Shown: positions 54,175 through 62,115 of the stretch, piece after piece
Position numbering within the stretch: position 1 is the first letter of the stretch
Layout: the number at the start of each line of letters is the position of its first letter
Assembly: GCF_030908405.1 (NCBI RefSeq)
Contig: NZ_CP133089.1
Coordinates: forward strand, 1,364,001 to 1,428,000
Length of the DNA: 64,000 nucleotides
Reading direction: 5' to 3'
Origin: Aminobacterium sp. MB27-C1
Lineage (GTDB): Bacteria > Synergistota > Synergistia > Synergistales > Aminobacteriaceae
Made by a program: the position numbers and the translations under genes
Notes under the pieces: model-generated
Told to the model about the DNA's origin: nothing
Databases searched by the model: none
The model's input: the letters and a program-made list of their open reading frames with translations, nothing else

Positions 54175-55374
54175 TTATTCTTCTCCGCCACGAACATTCA
54201 CTGTAGCGATAGGTTCAAATCTGCCTTTTTTAACCTGGAGAATGCTGACCTCTCGTTCTTCAGGTCGATGCGTCTGGTCGCTGAATTTCAAAACTTTTTT
54301 GCCTAAAGACACACCTTCTATCGCTGGCATTAATGCAGCTACAATATCTGGGTCCGGAGTTTTAGCCCTGTGCAGCCCTTGAAGAAGCCACGAAGCGGCA
54401 CTCCAAGCTCTACCGGCTAGAGCCCTATCTGGAACATTTTTACGAGTTATCGTCCATATCTTTCTTTCAAAAGCAGCTAAAGACAGATCCGATTCCAGAG
54501 AATATTCCTGACTTACTGCAATTATCCCCTCACAATTACGGAGGGCTGGATTAGGCTCTCCTCCATACCATAGAGAAAGAGACAATCCATCTTCGCGTTG
54601 ACTTTGATAAATATTGGTCATCGCAAGGGAATCAAGCCAAAGAATAAAACAATTGGCACCAGATTGAATGCCCTCTTGATAGATAGTCTTAAAACTGTTG
54701 TCTCCAGCACCGCTCTTCCAAAAATTATAAACAGGCCATCCATGTTTTGCCGCTAATGTGGAAAATCGGTCTGATCGAGCTGACAGACCATCATCAAGAC
54801 GGTCTGTTATCTGAGCTACCCCATTATCTGTTTTGAATATATGAGAGCCATAAGCTGCTAACGCTTCCGCCCGATATGTTTCAGGTAAATCCAAAGCAAA
54901 GACATAAGGAAGAATGCTTCCTTTCTCATTACGAAGAGAAAGATTTTCGCCATATGCAGAGAGAAGAACAGGCCCCTTTTCCCCTAAAAGAGAAACAAGA
55001 TTGTTATTTAATGAACCTCTGACAAAACTTAGAACAGCAACGTTATTTTTCTGCCAAGCCTTTTGGCGAACCTCAAGCTCCTCTTCAGAAGGAATATCTT
55101 CTAATTCGAAAAATACGTCGTATCCGGCTATTCCTGCTGCACTTTCATTAATCTCTTGTTCAAGAACAGACAAGGCTAAAGAGATGGATTGTCCCTCTTC
55201 ACTTTGCCAGCCTTCTTCAGGAGGCAGCACAGCAATAGTCCAAATCCATCCTTCCTCTAATCCTTTTTTCACTTCGTGATGCATTTCAGCGTTACATTGA
55301 GCATTTCCATATAGCAACCCCAAGAAAAAGGAGGCTCCTATGCATAATATATATAAAAAACGTTTATAAAACAT
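54175..55374 (-). CDS. Periplasmic-binding-protein-like (Peripla_BP_6 type) secreted protein
   Basis: 399 residues. N-terminal hydrophobic segment (8-25) serving as signal peptide or anchor; no canonical lipobox at the Cys near 27. The rest follows the branched-chain-amino-acid receptor fold (IAVLPPEEGW, then GQSISLALSVLEQEINESA, later EALAAYGSHIF). No ABC transporter genes accompany it, so it may act as a ligand sensor or as an orphan receptor. It is 20 bases upstream of the DRTGG gene, on the same strand. Confidence 0.75.
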   Translation of the reverse strand: MFYKRFLYILCIGASFFLGLLYGNAQCNAEMHHEVKKGLEEGWIWTIAVLPPEEGWQSEEGQSISLALSVLEQEINESAAGIAGYDVFFELEDIPSEEELEVRQKAWQKNNVAVLSFVRGSLNNNLVSLLGEKGPVLLSAYGENLSLRNEKGSILPYVFALDLPETYRAEALAAYGSHIFKTDNGVAQITDRLDDGLSARSDRFSTLAAKHGWPVYNFWKSGAGDNSFKTIYQEGIQSGANCFILWLDSLAMTNIYQSQREDGLSLSLWYGGEPNPALRNCEGIIAVSQEYSLESDLSLAAFERKIWTITRKNVPDRALAGRAWSAASWLLQGLHRAKTPDPDIVAALMPAIEGVSLGKKVLKFSDQTHRPEEREVSILQVKKGRFEPIATVNVRGGEE

Positions 55375-55395
55375 AATAAAGAGACCAATTACACG

Positions 55396-55893
55396 CTATC
55401 GTTTATATCCGATAATGTCACGAAGCAATTTTTTGCGCGCTTGTATATGGTCATTTCCTTCCACGCCAACAGGCATAAAGCCATCAATAACACCAGCAAT
55501 TCCTCGGCCTTGTTCTGACTCACATACGATAGTTTGGATTGGATTTGCAGTTGCCGCAAAGACTCTACAAACCTCCTGGCAATTTTTAATGCGATCTAAA
55601 ACATTTATCGGATAGCCATTTCTCAGCAAGATAACAAAAGTATGACCAGCACTCAACTTCTGAACATTTTTGATAGCAAGATTTTTCAGATCATCAGCAT
55701 TTCCATCATAACGAATAAGACAGTCGCCAGAAGCTTCGCAGAAAGCTATTCCAAACTCTAGGGAAGGAGAAGAAGTAATAAGTGCCTCGTAAAGATCTTC
55801 AACTGTTTTTATAAAATGACTCTGTCCGATAATGATATTACAATCCTCAGGAAACTCCATTTGTACTAGTTCCCATTTTTTAATTTCAGTCAT
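55396..55893 (-). CDS. Adenosine-specific kinase family protein (PF04008 type)
   Basis: 165 residues. The pattern HFIKTVEDLYEALITSSP, EASGDCLIRYDGND-like (EASGDCLIRYDGN), GHTFVILLRNGYPINVL and RVFAATANP matches a small family, common in archaea, whose structure bound adenosine. Physiological role unclear. 21 bases upstream of the periplasmic-binding-like gene. GGAGGAT precedes the start. Confidence 0.8.
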   Translation of the reverse strand: MTEIKKWELVQMEFPEDCNIIIGQSHFIKTVEDLYEALITSSPSLEFGIAFCEASGDCLIRYDGNADDLKNLAIKNVQKLSAGHTFVILLRNGYPINVLDRIKNCQEVCRVFAATANPIQTIVCESEQGRGIAGVIDGFMPVGVEGNDHIQARKKLLRDIIGYKR

Positions 55894-55944
55894 GATATAT
55901 CCTCCTTGTGGATAACGAATAAAATGTTAATTGTTGTTCTATTT

Positions 55945-56775
55945 TTATAATACTACACGTTTAAGCCCCTTATTATCAACCCATGAACCTGAAATAAGAT
56001 AATTTACAAGATAGACAAAGCCTTTTTCACGAACAGGCGGCATTATTACGTGGGCGCGTTCTAAAATCTCTGGAACAGCATCAGACGGTGCTATTCGAAG
56101 ATGAGCTTCATCAAAAAGTGCAAGATCGTTGCAATGATCCCCCGCCGCGACTATGATCTCAGGTTCTATACCTAACTGCTCTATATAGTGAGAAAGAGCT
56201 GCTCCTTTAGAAACTCCTACAGGAACAACGTCTAAAAAGTCATCTCCAGAACGCATTACATCAACGAAATCTCCTAATGTCTCTTCAATAAATTCTTCAA
56301 GACGTAATATCTCATGTTCATTGCCATAAAATATAATTCGAAAGACTCGATCTTTTACTCGAGGTTCCTGCAAATTATCAAATACGGGAACATCTGCCCG
56401 AGTTAAAAAAAGTCGTGTCTCTCTATCATTTTTTCGGCATATTGCCGCCTCATCAGTAAAAATTTGTAATTCTAAAGGAAAATTCCATCCAGCTTCAAGC
56501 ACTTTATTTACAATTTCAGGAGGAAGACCTGCCTCCCATAAAGAACGCCCCGTCATGGGATCCATGAGGCGTGCTCCATCATAGACAATAGCGGGAGCCC
56601 ACGCTCCAATAGCTTTTATATGTTCTATAGCTGTCGCAAGAATACGCCCCGTGGCAACCATAATCTGCCAGTTGTTGTCTCTAAGACGCGCACATGCAGA
56701 AACTACTTCTGGATGAACAATCTCTCCAGAAGAAAGAGTCCCGTCAATATCTGTCACGAGTATTTTTTTATTCAT
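55945..56775 (-). CDS. Cof-type HAD-superfamily phosphatase
   Basis: Motif I DIDGTLS (Asp nucleophile), a large type-II cap domain (about 85-185), a lysine in motif III and motif IV AAGDHCNDLALFDEA. 276 residues. Family members dephosphorylate sugar phosphates or cofactors; substrate not assignable. Upstream is the ompH terminator. Confidence 0.9.
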   Translation of the reverse strand: MNKKILVTDIDGTLSSGEIVHPEVVSACARLRDNNWQIMVATGRILATAIEHIKAIGAWAPAIVYDGARLMDPMTGRSLWEAGLPPEIVNKVLEAGWNFPLELQIFTDEAAICRKNDRETRLFLTRADVPVFDNLQEPRVKDRVFRIIFYGNEHEILRLEEFIEETLGDFVDVMRSGDDFLDVVPVGVSKGAALSHYIEQLGIEPEIIVAAGDHCNDLALFDEAHLRIAPSDAVPEILERAHVIMPPVREKGFVYLVNYLISGSWVDNKGLKRVVL

Positions 56776-56789
56776 ATGACTCCTCCCTA

Positions 56790-56825
56790 CAAAAATAGGG
56801 TTGTGCCATCAAGACACAACCCTAT
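56790..56825 (-). terminator. Terminator of the ompH-like gene
   Basis: Perfect 11-bp stem ATAGGGTTGTG / CACAACCCTAT, 9-base loop, then five T on the minus strand. Confidence 0.9.
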
Positions 56826-56850
56826 ACTTTCACTATTCTTCCAACGGAAA

Positions 56851-57294
56851 CTATTTCGACGCAGCCGCTTTCTTCAGCTCTTGAACTACATCGTCTGTAA
56901 TATCGATACCGCCAAAATAGACGGCGCTTTTCTCTATTACGACAGTAATCCCTTTCACTTTAGCTACAGTACGAACGGCCATCTGAGCTTCTTTAAAGAG
57001 AGGCTCCATCAAACGCTGCTCTTCCATAGCAAGCTCTCTGCGTTTTGTTTGATAGATTTCCATTTTTTTGTTCTGATCTGCTTCTTTTTCTACAGCGGTT
57101 TTCATTTCATTCTCTTTTGTTTGGCTGATTACTTTCAGTTGCTGGGTTACGCTTTCAAATTTAGGATGCTGAAAAACGATTTTTTGAGAGTCAATGACAC
57201 CAATCTTCTCTTCGGCCATCGCTATACCAGAAACCATTAAAACAACCAAAATAGCAAGAGATGCAATAAAGACCCCTTTTCTTGTACCTATCAT
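56851..57294 (-). CDS. OmpH/Skp-family periplasmic chaperone
   Basis: 147 residues: signal peptide (1-27, cleavage near AMA-EEK), then KIGVIDSQKIVFQHPKFESV, the family N-terminal strand, and two long helices forming the tentacle coiled coil (about 40-115), ending in a short strand. Skp carries outer-membrane proteins across the periplasm, so its presence indicates a diderm envelope. The ATG at 57294 has GGAGGAGG upstream. Confidence 0.9.
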   Translation of the reverse strand: MIGTRKGVFIASLAILVVLMVSGIAMAEEKIGVIDSQKIVFQHPKFESVTQQLKVISQTKENEMKTAVEKEADQNKKMEIYQTKRRELAMEEQRLMEPLFKEAQMAVRTVAKVKGITVVIEKSAVYFGGIDITDDVVQELKKAAASK

Positions 57295-57422
57295 CAAAAG
57301 ACCTCCTCCAAAGCAGAAAAAGTTACTCACTCCTGGGCATTGTAGCGTCGAAACTATTATACGTCTAGGTGGGAAATACGGATTCTATACCTTCTTGTGC
57401 ATATTTTATCAGATAATGAAAG

Positions 57423-58118
57423 TTAATCATCTGTTTTTCCCAGCTGCGAAAATAAAAATTCAGCATATGCGAGATCAAATTCGTTATCAATATCTATACT
57501 TGAAGTCTCTCCCATAATATAAGGGTAAAAAGGGAAATTAACAAATTTACATGTTTTTAAAAACAACGCTACATTAACATAGTATATAGCGCCGTTAATC
57601 CTCCATGTTTTGGGAAGTTTTTGCCGGGGCATTTCAAAATATTCCTGCCCCATTAATGGAAGTAATTTTCCCTTTTCTTCTACCAAAGTTTTATATGGTG
57701 TATGGTCGGTTTCTGTAAGACTGACAGCACACTCCATTCTACGCGCTCTCGTTTCACTGATACATTCATCAATCTGGCGAAACGTTCGTAAAGGGGATGT
57801 AGGCTGAAGTAGAACTATTTCATAATTTCCCTGATAGTCTGTCCCCAGAGACTCTATAACATGTGAAACTACAGGTGCTGTTGGAGTAGTGTCCTCAGCA
57901 AGGTACGATGGCCTCACCACTATATCTATTCCCCAAGAACGCCCATATTCCGCTATTTCATCGTCATCTGTAGATAATACGCAGTGAGTAATATATTTCG
58001 ATTTTAAAGCTGCATCAATGGTCCACCCCACAAGTGGCCGACCATTAAGCATCCTCATATTTTTTCTGTGTACTCCCTTACTACCACCCCTCGCTGGAAT
58101 GACAGCAACGCAATTCAT
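57423..58118 (-). CDS. neuA: CMP-sialic acid (acylneuraminate) cytidylyltransferase
   Basis: Activates a nonulosonic acid with CTP. N-terminal nucleotide loop IPARGGSKGVHRKNMRML, then LLQPTSPLRT, both family motifs. 231 residues. 1 base after neuC; last gene of the neuB-neuC-neuA run. Could equally activate legionaminic acid; with NeuC beside it, a sialic-acid-like sugar derived from ManNAc is favoured. Confidence 0.9.
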   Translation of the reverse strand: MNCVAVIPARGGSKGVHRKNMRMLNGRPLVGWTIDAALKSKYITHCVLSTDDDEIAEYGRSWGIDIVVRPSYLAEDTTPTAPVVSHVIESLGTDYQGNYEIVLLQPTSPLRTFRQIDECISETRARRMECAVSLTETDHTPYKTLVEEKGKLLPLMGQEYFEMPRQKLPKTWRINGAIYYVNVALFLKTCKFVNFPFYPYIMGETSSIDIDNEFDLAYAEFLFSQLGKTDD

Positions 58119-58119
58119 T

Positions 58120-59280
58120 TTATACCCCTGCTTTCCACGAAAGTAGATCCTGAAACTGTTTTTGACGTGACGTTTCCCAAATACTTTTTCCTGATAAAGC
58201 TGCTACAAAACGTTTTGTACTCTGTCCATCTCCAAATTGCATAGAAGACGCGATTCTATTGTTCTTCATTTCTGTTGCCTTATCTATAGCTTGCACAACA
58301 GCACTGCTCTCTGCCGGAACGTTTATAATCGAAGGGAGAGAGATTCTTCCGTTCTGACGTGAGCCAATATTTATTGTGGGGATGCCATAAACTGGTGCTT
58401 CGTGAATGCCAGAACTGGAATTCCCCAATATAAAATCTGCATTCTTGAGAAATGTAAGAAAAAATTCGAAACGCAAAGAGGGGAAAAATCTGAAATGTGA
58501 CGATTTTTGCAAGTCTTTGTATGAATCAAGAATAATGTCACACCCAGGATCATTATTTGGGTAGACAACGATGAAATTCTTTCCGCTTTTTTCAGCTCCC
58601 TGACAGACACCATCAATCTGATTTTTCAAAGAGTCAATTTCTGTGGTAACGGGATGAAACATGAATATGCCATATCGGTCATATTCGATCTCATAACGTT
58701 GGCGAGCATCTTCTAAAGAAGGTAAAGACTCCGAAAGCATTATGTCAATATCAGGTGATCCTATAACGTAAATAGATTTCTTGCATTCCCCCATCTGAAC
58801 CAATCTTTGAGCAGACTGCTCATTAGCAACAAAATGAAGATGAGCAAGTTTAGTTATGGAATGACGTATAGTTTCGTCTATAGTCCCAGAAATCTCGCCA
58901 CCTTCAATGTGTGCTACTAAGATATTATTTAATGAGCCCACTATGGCACCTGACAGGGCTTCTACTCTATCCCCATGAACAACGATCATATCTGGCGTAA
59001 CTTCGTGAACGTACCTAGATAATCCGGCAACCGTATTAGACAAAACCAAATCCATAGGCTCCCCGTATATTTGGTTCATAAATACGTGAATATTCTCAGA
59101 TAAGCCGTCTTTTTCAAATTCATTAACGGTGTAACCATATCTAGCTAACGTATGCATTCCTGTAACGAAAACCTTACATTCAAGCGAGGGTGCTTGCTTC
59201 ACTCCACGAATCAAAGGTTTTAACTTGCCATAATCTGCTCGTGTTCCAGAGATAAACAGAATCGTTTTTTTCTCTTTCAC
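58120..59280 (-). CDS. neuC: UDP-N-acetylglucosamine 2-epimerase (hydrolysing)
   Basis: Makes ManNAc from UDP-GlcNAc. ISGTRADYGKLKPLI at the start, PDMIVVHGDRVEALSGAI, HIEGGEISGTIDETIRHSI and GNSSSGIHEAP are the family motifs. 386 residues from the GTG at 59280, which overlaps the neuB stop (TAGTG) and has GGGAGG upstream; an ATG at 59298 is the alternative. Confidence 0.93.
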   Translation of the reverse strand: MKEKKTILFISGTRADYGKLKPLIRGVKQAPSLECKVFVTGMHTLARYGYTVNEFEKDGLSENIHVFMNQIYGEPMDLVLSNTVAGLSRYVHEVTPDMIVVHGDRVEALSGAIVGSLNNILVAHIEGGEISGTIDETIRHSITKLAHLHFVANEQSAQRLVQMGECKKSIYVIGSPDIDIMLSESLPSLEDARQRYEIEYDRYGIFMFHPVTTEIDSLKNQIDGVCQGAEKSGKNFIVVYPNNDPGCDIILDSYKDLQKSSHFRFFPSLRFEFFLTFLKNADFILGNSSSGIHEAPVYGIPTINIGSRQNGRISLPSIINVPAESSAVVQAIDKATEMKNNRIASSMQFGDGQSTKRFVAALSGKSIWETSRQKQFQDLLSWKAGV

Positions 59281-60317
59281 TATAGAAGATCCTCCCATCG
59301 GAGCTGACTCCCTGCACGGATGGCTATTTTAGTTTTTCTCCCTAAAATAGCCTTATATTCACTTGCTGAAATTTCTCCTGTTCCTGGTCGCTTTACCCAA
59401 ATGTTCGCTTCAGTAAGCACTTCACCTTGTGCTATATCCTTTTCTGCAACGACACAAGCATACGCAAAATCTATTGTAGGTTGTTCCTCCGGGAGTATAC
59501 CTTTCTCTCCGCCTGATGCCTCATAAATAGCACGACTAGCAATAATGAGCTCTTTCAACTCCTGAGGTTCCATGGATATGGGAATATCGGGACCAGGCCA
59601 AGATTTATCGGAAGTAAAGTGTCGCTCTAAAATAGAAGCGCCGAGAGCCACTGCTCCTAAACAAGGATATATGGTTTCGCAATGGTCAGACAACCCTATA
59701 ACAGCATCAGGAAAGGCTTCTCTCAGCTGTTTTAGTGCACCTAAACGCACCTTAGCGTATGGAGTGGGATACATGCTGGTGCAATGTAAAAGAGCAAAGG
59801 GAACATCATACTTTCTTAAAATATCTACAGACACACCTATCGAATCGATAGAATTCATCCCTGTACTTAAAATAACAGGCTTTTTAAAAGAAGCAACCAG
59901 TTCTACCAAGGGGTAATTGTTGCACTCCCCTGAGCCGATTTTATAAGCTTTAGCCCCTAAACGTTCAAGTCGTAAAGCTGCAGCTCGGGAAAAGGGTGTA
60001 CTTAAAAAGAAAAGCCCCTTCTTCTCTACATACTGTTTCAATTGGGCTTCTTCTGCTTCAGAAAAAGAACATCTTTTCATAATATCCCAGATAGACTCTT
60101 CTGCATTTGAAGGAACAATGTTTTTTGCACTGGGAGCCATTTCATCTTCTATTACATGGGATTGAAACTTTACACATTCACAGCCAGCAAGACGTGCATC
60201 ATCAATCATACGAAAAGCCTTATTTATGTCACCTTCGTGATTAATGCCTATTTCTGCAATAACCAAAGGGCGGTAGCCGTCACCAACGCAACGTTCTCCT
60301 AATCTAAAAAAGGGCAT
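59280..60317 (-). CDS. neuB: N-acetylneuraminate (nonulosonate) synthase
   Basis: Condenses ManNAc (or a relative) with phosphoenolpyruvate. NeuB TIM barrel (about 15-270, with AEIGINHEGD and LSTGMNS) and a C-terminal SAF domain (about 285-345). 345 residues; the ATG at 60317 has AGAGGTG upstream. First gene of the sialic-acid-type run. Confidence 0.95.
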   Translation of the reverse strand: MPFFRLGERCVGDGYRPLVIAEIGINHEGDINKAFRMIDDARLAGCECVKFQSHVIEDEMAPSAKNIVPSNAEESIWDIMKRCSFSEAEEAQLKQYVEKKGLFFLSTPFSRAAALRLERLGAKAYKIGSGECNNYPLVELVASFKKPVILSTGMNSIDSIGVSVDILRKYDVPFALLHCTSMYPTPYAKVRLGALKQLREAFPDAVIGLSDHCETIYPCLGAVALGASILERHFTSDKSWPGPDIPISMEPQELKELIIASRAIYEASGGEKGILPEEQPTIDFAYACVVAEKDIAQGEVLTEANIWVKRPGTGEISASEYKAILGRKTKIAIRAGSQLRWEDLL

Positions 60318-60382
60318 TCTTTTCACCTCTAATCACAATGTACCGTCTATATTATCGGTAGCACCATATAAAAAACTAACCG

Positions 60383-61555
60383 TTAAATGATGTCATTTTT
60401 CATGCACCATTTTTTTACTTCGTCATAAAAAGCTTTTCCCTTAATCAAAAGATTCGCGTTCACAATGCCATATCTTTTTTTCACATCTTCTATATTTTTT
60501 AATGTAAACTCTATTTGGTTTTGAAGTTTATTATCAAATCCTCTTTTATTTACCTCTACAACTCTATCTGACAACTGTAATTCATCATATAAATCTACTA
60601 TTTTTTTATAGCTGCTCAACGCAATCGTTGGTATTTGTTGAGCTATAGAACATACATTGCTGTGAAAACGCATCCCTAATATAACTTCACATTGTTTATA
60701 CAAACCAAAAATATATTCATCAGCACCTTCACCAGTTAAGTAGGGTGCCACAACAACTCTTTTTCGCCTAAATCTATCGTCTATTCTCTCTAATAATTTA
60801 TATATAGCCTCTAAATCGCTATAAATATGAGGAAAAAGTATAATCTGATATCCTTCGTATGCATAGAAAAAATTATTGATAACTCTCGCAAAACTCTCAA
60901 TAAACTCTTCATACTCAATTCCTTCTATCTGTTGCTTACTAAATCTCACCTTTTTCATATCTGATACGATATTTATTCCTAACGATTTATATTTTGGGTT
61001 CAATTCAGGATAATAAAAAGGTTTCGTCTTGAAAAAGAAACCACCATCAGGAACTCTATAAATACTCTCATTATATTTATTCCCATACAGATCGTTTAAA
61101 GTTTTGTAAGAACCATCATTTCTGATACTTACCATATATTTATCCGAACTTGTAATAACATCTAAGAAAGACTCAAACTTAGAAATCGCACTTTGGGAAG
61201 CACCTTTAGCAACATCACATCCCAAAGCATTAAAAAATATGGGAACTTTTATTTGATTTAAGGTGTCAGTACTTATATTTATAGTCGTACCCGTACATGA
61301 ATAGTCCCACTTTAACTCGAAGAAATTTCCACCACCAATAACCACAAAATCGAAATTATTGCACAAACTCACAAAATCCCTGCTGTTGAAATCTCTGATA
61401 TTCCACGACTGATAGAATTCTCTGATCTCAAGTTCCTTATATTGGATGGGGGATCCCAACGAACATTCCAACTTACTTCTGAAGCCATTATGATTGGCGT
61501 TATCTCCGATATTTCCATTAAAACTCGCTATATGTAAAGCTCTCAGACTTTTCAT
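60383..61555 (-). CDS. Polysaccharide pyruvyl transferase family protein
   Basis: 390 residues of the PS_pyruv_trans type: ASFNGNIGDNANH near the start, a VVIGGGNFFE strand, and the late motif GMRFHSNVCSIAQQIPTIAL. Members transfer pyruvate ketals onto glycans. More AT-rich than its neighbours, which may indicate a variable surface-glycan gene. The ATG at 61555 has GAGGTG 10 bases upstream. Lies between flaG and neuB. Confidence 0.85.
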   Translation of the reverse strand: MKSLRALHIASFNGNIGDNANHNGFRSKLECSLGSPIQYKELEIREFYQSWNIRDFNSRDFVSLCNNFDFVVIGGGNFFELKWDYSCTGTTINISTDTLNQIKVPIFFNALGCDVAKGASQSAISKFESFLDVITSSDKYMVSIRNDGSYKTLNDLYGNKYNESIYRVPDGGFFFKTKPFYYPELNPKYKSLGINIVSDMKKVRFSKQQIEGIEYEEFIESFARVINNFFYAYEGYQIILFPHIYSDLEAIYKLLERIDDRFRRKRVVVAPYLTGEGADEYIFGLYKQCEVILGMRFHSNVCSIAQQIPTIALSSYKKIVDLYDELQLSDRVVEVNKRGFDNKLQNQIEFTLKNIEDVKKRYGIVNANLLIKGKAFYDEVKKWCMKNDII

Positions 61556-61631
61556 AATTAGTAGGCACCTCAATTACTTATTATTAGAAGAAGGGAGTGA
61601 CCGGTAAATCGAAAATTTGAGAGAAACCAAC

Positions 61632-61680
61632 AGGAGTGCAAAAAGTCGTACAGCTACAACAATTTGCACTCCTTCTTTTT
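61632..61680. terminator. Hairpin after flaG (terminator-like)
   Basis: AGGAGTGCAAA (61632-61642) pairs with TTTGCACTCCT (61663-61673), an 11-bp perfect stem around a 20-base loop that itself contains a near-palindrome. The T-run is better on the plus strand than on the minus strand, where flaG ends, so its action on flaG is uncertain. Confidence 0.5.
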
Positions 61681-62038
61681 ATCCTTTTACATCAAAGAGC
61701 ATCCCTAGCAGATCTTCAACATGTTTTACTAAGTTCACAACTTCGTCAGGTGGGATCTTTCGAACAACTTCATCTTTAACCGTATCTATAACTTCTACCT
61801 GGAAAAGATCCGCTTCCTTAACATACTTGAACTTTAAGTTTCTATCAAAAATTTGAACTATTTCTTCTGCTTGGGTAAGGACATTCTTTAGTTCCTTTTC
61901 GTTTTTGGAAAAAGGAACTCCATTATGAAAAGTATTGCTTCTGTTTGAACTACCCCCGGCCTGCTGGTGGATAGACAAAGGAGAGAGTGTCGCGTCAACA
62001 GGACTGGAGCGAAATCCCGCTTTTGAGGAAATGTTCAT
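61679..62038 (-). CDS. flaG: FlaG family protein
   Basis: 119 residues: a variable low-complexity N-terminus and the FlaG core (about 60-115) LKFKYVKEADLFQVEVIDT...VVRKIPPDEVVNL. FlaG proteins affect flagellar filament length and are usually encoded next to flagellin, as here. Confidence 0.88.
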   Translation of the reverse strand: MNISSKAGFRSSPVDATLSPLSIHQQAGGSSNRSNTFHNGVPFSKNEKELKNVLTQAEEIVQIFDRNLKFKYVKEADLFQVEVIDTVKDEVVRKIPPDEVVNLVKHVEDLLGMLFDVKG

Positions 62039-62062
62039 AAATCCGCCACCATCCTCTGCTAG

Positions 62063-62088
62063 AAAAGAGAGGGGCTAAAGCCCCTCTC
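62063..62088 (-). terminator. Terminator of flagellin
   Basis: Stem GAGAGGGGC / GCCCCTCTC (9 bp, 4-base TTTA loop) and TTTTC on the minus strand, between flagellin and flaG. Confidence 0.8.
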
Positions 62089-62115
62089 AAAATGTTTTTT
62101 ATTCTCTCGTTTGTC

